A stretch of DNA of 64,000 nt from Kosakonia arachidis. Lineage in GTDB: Bacteria; Pseudomonadota; Gammaproteobacteria; Enterobacterales; Enterobacteriaceae. Made by a program: the position numbers and the translations under genes. Positions 59,762 through 64,000 of the stretch are shown in pieces (position 1 is the first letter of the stretch; each line of letters starts with the position of its first letter). The notes beneath the pieces were generated by a model. That model did no database searches, was not told the DNA's origin, and worked only from the letters and a program-made list of their open reading frames with translations. The stretch lies in assembly GCF_900116535.1 (NCBI RefSeq), contig NZ_FPAU01000001.1, forward strand, positions 511,687 through 575,686, in the 5' to 3' direction.

Positions 59762-60678
59762 TGGTGATGGTCAGGCTGTGATTCTCCCAGCGTGCAGTCT
59801 GGCCCGTTACAGCGCTGATACTCCATCTGCACGGTGGCGTGCTCAATCTGGTAATGATGGGTGAGGAAATGCTGGATCTCACTGAGTAACTTATCGTGAT
59901 CCCGCGGCGGAATAACTTGTACATGCAATGTCATTAATGGTTTTTCACCGACCAACCAGACATGAACATGGTGTACGTCACGCACTTCCGGAATGGCACG
60001 GCGCAAATGGCGTTTCAGTGTGCCAATGTCGAATGTCGACGGCGCGCCTTCCAGCAATTCATTGACGCTTTCCTTCAATAGGTGCCAGGCGCTACGCAAC
60101 ACCAGCGCGGAAACCAGCACGGAGAGTATTGGATCGACTGGTGTCCATCCGGTCAGCATAATCACCAGCGCCGCGACGATTGCCCCAACGGAACCGAGCA
60201 GGTCACCCAGTACATGCAACGCCGCGGCACGCACATTGAGGTTCTTCTCTTCGCTACCGTGATGCAGCAACCAGAACGCCAGTATGTTTGCCAGAAGACC
60301 GGCAATGGCGATCACCATCATGGTTAATCCGGCGACCGGCTGCGGATGGTAAAAGCGTTGAAGGGCTTCCCAGACAATCCACACGGTAATCAGCACCAGC
60401 GCCAGCGCATTCACAAAGGCGGCGAGTGTCGTCAGCCGCAGCCAGCCAAACGTACGATGTGCGCTGGGCGGCTGACGCGCAAACCAGACAGCTAATAGCG
60501 CGAAGAGCAGGGCAGCGGCATCGGTAAGCATGTGACCAGCATCAGCCAGCAGCGCCAGCGAGCCGGATATAATCCCGCCGACCACCTCTATCAACATGAA
60601 AATGGTGGTGACGATAAATGCCAGCAACAAACGCCGGACGTTGGCATCGGCAGGAGAGTGTGAATGTGAGTGCGCCAT
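59758..60678 (-). CDS. zitB: Zinc efflux transporter ZitB (CDF family)
   Basis: Zn2+/H+ antiporter of the inner membrane. It has 306 residues with a His-rich N-terminus (MAHSHSHS), six membrane helices, the metal-site motifs [13 protein letters not shown] and HVLGDLLGS, and a cytosolic C-terminal domain with VHHVHVW-like sequence and a His-rich tail. It converges on pnuC with a 4-bp overlap, so no terminator separates them. Confidence 0.95.
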   Translation of the reverse strand: MAHSHSHSPADANVRRLLLAFIVTTIFMLIEVVGGIISGSLALLADAGHMLTDAAALLFALLAVWFARQPPSAHRTFGWLRLTTLAAFVNALALVLITVWIVWEALQRFYHPQPVAGLTMMVIAIAGLLANILAFWLLHHGSEEKNLNVRAAALHVLGDLLGSVGAIVAALVIMLTGWTPVDPILSVLVSALVLRSAWHLLKESVNELLEGAPSTFDIGTLKRHLRRAIPEVRDVHHVHVWLVGEKPLMTLHVQVIPPRDHDKLLSEIQHFLTHHYQIEHATVQMEYQRCNGPDCTLGESQPDHHH

Positions 60679-60743
60679 AAATGGCTCCTTCCTTTTAACC
60701 AGGCTGAACGTCTTACATCATTACAGATTTTTAACCGGTGAGA

Positions 60744-60775
60744 AGAAAAAAATAAGGAGAGCCAAAGCTCTCCTT
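60744..60775 (-). terminator. Terminator after ybgS
   Basis: On the minus strand AAGGAGAGC, TTTG loop, GCTCTCCTT, then ATTTTTTTC. A 9-bp perfect stem, 30 nt past the ybgS stop and just upstream of zitB. Confidence 0.9.
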
Positions 60776-60805
60776 ACCTATTAACCTCTTACGGCGTCAC
60801 TCTTT

Positions 60806-61189
60806 TTACTGGGTTGTACCATCGGTTTTGGTATCGACATCATTATTGGTGCCATTACCAGTTTGGACTTTTTTGTTCACGTCCGGGCAACGCCCGTCCT
60901 TACACATCGTGTTTTTGTGCACTTCATCTTTGCTCATATGCTGTGATGAGTGAGTCTGATGTGTACCCGAAGCGGAATTTGTGCTGCCGTTGTTAATTTT
61001 GCTGTTATCAACCCCTTTCGGCGCAAGGTTTTGCTTTGCATCTGGGGCTGTCTGCCCAGCAGCTGCCGAGGCGTTGGCCTGACCATTATTGGATGAAGCA
61101 TCCGATGCAGAATCGGCAGCCAATGCTGCCCCACTTGCAAGGGTCAGGGTCGAGGTCAGTAAAAGCGTCGCTAATTTATTCATTTTCAT
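60806..61189 (-). CDS. ybgS: YbgS-like exported protein
   Basis: A 127-aa protein of unknown function with a signal peptide (about 1-25, LASGAALAA). It has a low-complexity Asn/Ser/Ala-rich middle and a conserved C-terminal part with [17 protein letters not shown] and [13 protein letters not shown]; the two Cys may form a disulfide. Two ATGs stand in tandem; I use the second at 61189, 7 nt from GGAG. Probably periplasmic; the homologue in E. coli is also uncharacterised. Confidence 0.88.
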   Translation of the reverse strand: MKMNKLATLLLTSTLTLASGAALAADSASDASSNNGQANASAAAGQTAPDAKQNLAPKGVDNSKINNGSTNSASGTHQTHSSQHMSKDEVHKNTMCKDGRCPDVNKKVQTGNGTNNDVDTKTDGTTQ

Positions 61190-61419
61190 CATAAAGCTCC
61201 TGTTCTGGTCGTTTTCATCACCGGCAAAGGCGATAAAAGCAGCGCGAACGAGTTATCACGCTCAGTGGTGAAAGATGCCGATTTAATGATTAACGGCAGA
61301 ATGTAATGTTGCTAAAATTCAATTTAACGGTGTTTACAGTTAAAAAGTGTAGCTCCAATCTTACACTCTGCGACTTTTACATGGTTTTTTGCGTCATTCC
61401 AGGAATTATCCGCCTGAAG

Positions 61420-61437
61420 TGTAAAAGGGCGTTTACA
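61420..61437. promoter_or_regulatory. TyrR box upstream of aroG
   Basis: TGTAAAAGGGCGTTTACA is a perfect match to the strong TyrR box TGTAAA-N6-TTTACA, 70 nt before aroG. TyrR represses aroG with phenylalanine or tryptophan in E. coli. A weaker inverted repeat, GTGTA/TACAC, lies at 61347-61366. The rest of 61190-61507 shows no gene. Confidence 0.88.
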
Positions 61438-61507
61438 CTTCAGGCCTGACGAGATAGATTGGAAAGATTGCATTCATTACAAAAAGTATGGCCACACTGG
61501 AAAGATC

Positions 61508-62560
61508 ATGAATTATCAGAACGACGATTTACGTATTAAAGAGATCAACGAGTTATTACCTCCTGTAGCGCTCCTTGAAAAATTCCCCGCCACTGAAACT
61601 GCCGCCCAAACGGTATCCAGCGCCCGCAAAGCGATCCACAACATACTGCGTGGCGATGACGATCGTCTGCTGGTGGTAATTGGTCCGTGTTCCATTAATG
61701 ATCCTGCGGCGGCGAAAGAGTACGCTTCACGCCTGTTGGTATTGCGTGAAGAGCTTAGCCGTGAGCTGGAAGTAGTGATGCGCGTCTATTTTGAAAAACC
61801 GCGTACCACAGTAGGCTGGAAAGGACTGATCAATGATCCGTATATGGATAACAGCTTCCAGATCAACGACGGCCTGCGCATTGCCCGTAAGTTACTGCTG
61901 GAAATTAATGACAGCGGTCTGCCAGCAGCGGGGGAATTCCTCGATATGATCACCCCGCAATATCTGGCGGATCTGATGAGCTGGGGGGCGATCGGCGCCC
62001 GAACTACGGAATCACAGGTACACCGCGAGCTGGCTTCTGGTCTCTCCTGTCCGGTTGGATTCAAAAATGGTACCGACGGCACCATCAAAGTGGCGATCGA
62101 TGCCATTAACGCTGCCAGCGCGCCGCACTGCTTCCTGTCCGTCACCAAATGGGGTCACTCTGCGATTGTGAATACTGCCGGTAATGGTGACTGCCACATT
62201 ATTCTGCGCGGCGGCAAAGAGCCAAACTACAGCGCAAAACATGTGGCAGAAGTGAAAGTTGGTCTGACCAAAGCGGGCCTGGAACCGCAGGTGATGATCG
62301 ATTTCAGCCATGCGAACTCCAGTAAACAATTCAAAAAGCAAATGGATGTTGGTAATGATGTCTGCCAGCAGATTGCCAACGGTGAAAAAGCGATTATCGG
62401 TGTGATGATTGAAAGCCACCTGGTGGAAGGCAATCAGAGCCTGGAGAGCGGCGAACCACTGCTCTATGGTAAGAGCATCACCGATGCGTGCATCGGCTGG
62501 GAAGATACTGACACGATCCTGCATCAGTTAGCGGCGGCAGTAAAAGCACGTCGCGCCTGA
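61508..62560 (+). CDS. aroG: DAHP synthase, phenylalanine-sensitive
   Basis: First enzyme of the shikimate pathway, joining PEP and erythrose-4-P; feedback-inhibited by phenylalanine. It has 350 residues, the AroG length. Conserved stretches are VIGPCSINDP, the PEP-site FEKPRTTVGWKG, GARTTESQ and IDFSHANSSK. A perfect TyrR box precedes it. Confidence 0.97.
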   Translation: MNYQNDDLRIKEINELLPPVALLEKFPATETAAQTVSSARKAIHNILRGDDDRLLVVIGPCSINDPAAAKEYASRLLVLREELSRELEVVMRVYFEKPRTTVGWKGLINDPYMDNSFQINDGLRIARKLLLEINDSGLPAAGEFLDMITPQYLADLMSWGAIGARTTESQVHRELASGLSCPVGFKNGTDGTIKVAIDAINAASAPHCFLSVTKWGHSAIVNTAGNGDCHIILRGGKEPNYSAKHVAEVKVGLTKAGLEPQVMIDFSHANSSKQFKKQMDVGNDVCQQIANGEKAIIGVMIESHLVEGNQSLESGEPLLYGKSITDACIGWEDTDTILHQLAAAVKARRA

Positions 62561-62690
62561 TTTGCGCCGCAGAGGTGTTAGCTTTTATCACTAACCCGGT
62601 CGCTTATCTGTGTTAGCCGCCGGGGATTCGTTGTGCTGCCGCCTTTCTGCGCGGCGAAATATTTTGTGTCTCTGATAGTGTGTGGCGTGC

Positions 62691-62722
62691 AAAAAAAAGC
62701 GTGGAGCAATCCACGCTTTTTT
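62691..62722. terminator. Bidirectional terminator between aroG and gpmA
   Basis: GCGTGG (62699-62704), 6-nt loop, CCACGC (62711-62716), flanked by eight A on the left and six T on the right. It can end both converging transcripts and lies 13 nt past the gpmA stop. Confidence 0.88.
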
Positions 62723-62735
62723 AATGGGCGAAAAC

Positions 62736-63488
62736 TTACTTCGCTTTACCCTGGTTTGCCACCGCAGCGGCTTTCGCAGCGATCTCTTCCGCATTGCCCA
62801 GGTAGTAGTGTTTCAGCGGTTTGAAGTTTTCATCGAATTCATAAACCAGCGGTACGCCGGTCGGGATGTTCAGTTCGAGGATTTCTTCTTCGCTCATATT
62901 GTCGAGATATTTCACCAGTGCGCGCAGGGAGTTACCGTGCGCAGCGATGATCACGCGCTCGCCGCTTTTCAGGCGTGGCAGAATGGTTTCATTCCAGTAA
63001 GGAATAACGCGATCGATGGTCAGCGCCAGGCTTTCGGTCTGCGGCAGCTCGGCTTCGGTCAGTTTGGCGTAGCGTGGATCGTGACCCGGGAAACGCTCGT
63101 CATCTTTGGTCAGCGCTGGCGGGGTAACGGCAAAGCCACGACGCCACTGTTTAACCTGCTCGTCACCATATTTCTCTGCGGTTTCGGCTTTGTTCAGACC
63201 CTGCAATGCACCGTAGTGACGCTCGTTCAGTTTCCAGCTTTTTTCTACCGGCAACCATGCTTGATCCAGTTCGTCCAGCACGTTCCACAGTGTGTGGATG
63301 GCACGTTTCAGCACGGAGGTGTAAGCAAAATCGAAGGAGTAGCCTTCCTCTTTCAGCAGCTTACCTGCTGCTTTCGCTTCACCAACGCCTTTCTCTGACA
63401 GATCGACATCGTACCAACCGGTGAAGCGGTTTTCGTTGTTCCACTGGCTTTCGCCATGACGAACCAGAACCAGCTTAGTAACAGCCAT
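62736..63488 (-). CDS. gpmA: 2,3-bisphosphoglycerate-dependent phosphoglycerate mutase
   Basis: Interconverts 3- and 2-phosphoglycerate in glycolysis. It has 250 residues. The phospho-His H11 in [12 protein letters not shown]-containing [12 protein letters not shown] and the second active-site His in [11 protein letters not shown] are intact. The frame begins 12 codons upstream; MAVTKLVLV at 63488 is the family start. A Fur-box-like site lies just upstream. Confidence 0.97.
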   Translation of the reverse strand: MAVTKLVLVRHGESQWNNENRFTGWYDVDLSEKGVGEAKAAGKLLKEEGYSFDFAYTSVLKRAIHTLWNVLDELDQAWLPVEKSWKLNERHYGALQGLNKAETAEKYGDEQVKQWRRGFAVTPPALTKDDERFPGHDPRYAKLTEAELPQTESLALTIDRVIPYWNETILPRLKSGERVIIAAHGNSLRALVKYLDNMSEEEILELNIPTGVPLVYEFDENFKPLKHYYLGNAEEIAAKAAAVANQGKAK

Positions 63489-63516
63489 ACTCTTACTCCT
63501 GTAAGCTTGATTGAAT

Positions 63517-63535
63517 GATAACAATTCTCATTATA
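63517..63535. promoter_or_regulatory. Candidate Fur box upstream of gpmA
   Basis: GATAACAATTCTCATTATA matches the Fur consensus at 14 of 19 positions, 28 nt upstream of the gpmA start. gpmA is a known Fur-repressed gene in E. coli, which supports the call. Confidence 0.65.
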
Positions 63536-63663
63536 TTGCCGGGGAGCGATCCCCGGCAACGATTACCCATAACCATAGCGAAAATAGCCGCGCAGTGTAA
63601 GGTGCTTGTGAACCAGGGGTTATGGTTTTGTCGATAAGTGGCGCTTATTTCAGCAAAATGAGC

Positions 63664-63688
63664 AAAAAAAACCCTCCGGAAGGAGGGC
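63664..63688 (-). terminator. Terminator after galM
   Basis: On the minus strand CCCTCC, TTCC loop, GGAGGG, then eight T. It starts 5 nt past the galM stop. Confidence 0.9.
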
Positions 63689-63693
63689 TGAGA

Positions 63694-64000
63694 TTAAAGC
63701 GCAATAAAGTGATATTCCGTCAGGCTGATATATTCGCTGCCGGGGCGTAAAATACAGTTCGGCTGCGGATAGTCCGGGCGATTCGGGCTGTCGGGCAAAA
63801 ATTCGCTCTCCAGCGCCAGGCCTTGCCATGCAGCGTAGGTTTTCCCTCCGCGCGCTGGCGTCCCGTCGAGATAATTGCCGGAATAGAACTGGAGCGCAGG
63901 GGCGCTGGTATAAACGGTCATTTGCAGTCGATTATCCGCCGACCACAGCTGTGCCGCAGGCTGGCTGGCATCGCCCTTTGCCTGCAACAAAAACGCATGA
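63694..64000 (-). CDS. galM: Galactose mutarotase (aldose 1-epimerase), 3' part
   Basis: Converts beta-D-galactose to the alpha anomer for galactokinase. Only the last about 102 codons are in the window; the frame is open through the right edge (HAFLLQAKGD). The catalytic Glu region ALESEFLPDSPN and the C-terminal ending LTEYHFIAL match E. coli GalM. It is the last gene of a minus-strand gal operon that continues outside. Confidence 0.93.
   Translation of the reverse strand, partial: HAFLLQAKGDASQPAAQLWSADNRLQMTVYTSAPALQFYSGNYLDGTPARGGKTYAAWQGLALESEFLPDSPNRPDYPQPNCILRPGSEYISLTEYHFIAL

Overview
The window is a stretch of enterobacterial core chromosome. Gene content, order and protein sequences match the Escherichia/Citrobacter/Enterobacter group of Enterobacteriaceae: nag operon, glnS, chiP, fur, fldA, seqA, pgm, kdp, phrB, pxpBCA, nei, gltA, sdhCDAB-sucABCD, cydABX, tol-pal, lysine/valine tRNA cluster, nadA-pnuC, aroG, gpmA and galM. 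It is not E. coli K-12. A chitobiase gene follows chiP where K-12 has chiQ, the NagE membrane domain is of a different type, a small EamA transporter gene lies directly downstream of kdpE, nei abuts gltA, and the mng genes are absent between sucD and cydA. I do not name a species.

Layout. 1-462: minus-strand tRNA operon (Met, Leu, Gln, Met, partial Gln) with its promoter. 684-8990: asnB and the divergent nagBACD / nagE transcription units with paired NagC operators and a CRP site. 9160-15370: glnS, then the chitoporin/chitobiase pair chiP-chb. 15476-18094: minus-strand fur, its leader peptide uof, fldA, ybfE and ybfF. 18277-20496: seqA-pgm. 20561-28811: minus-strand kdpFABCDE plus the EamA gene. 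29208-34853: ybfA, phrB, ybgI, pxpBCA and nei. 34900-36186: gltA, divergent from sdhC. 36836-46609: sdhCDAB-sucABCD, interrupted by an ERIC-like element. 47612-50756: cydAB-cydX-ybgE. 51068-56624: ybgC-tolQRAB-pal-cpoB. 56788-57484: five tRNA genes. 57961-61189: nadA-pnuC, zitB and ybgS. 61508-64000: aroG, gpmA and the 3' end of galM.

How the genes work together. The left third is a coherent chito-oligosaccharide route. ChiP admits oligomers through the outer membrane, the exported GH20 chitobiase would release GlcNAc, NagE imports and phosphorylates it, and NagA and NagB convert it to fructose-6-phosphate. NagC senses GlcNAc-6-P and has recognisable palindromic operators at nagB, nagE and twice upstream of chiP. 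The centre is central metabolism (citrate synthase, succinate dehydrogenase, 2-oxoglutarate dehydrogenase, succinyl-CoA synthetase) next to cytochrome bd oxidase and the envelope-constriction Tol-Pal machine.

I found no phage, transposase, CRISPR array or clearly new multigene system. The less ordinary items are the chiP-chb arrangement, the NagE membrane domain, a 174-bp ERIC-like element between sdhB and sucA, a gene remnant between sucD and cydA, and degenerate tRNA-Lys tails in the tRNA spacers.
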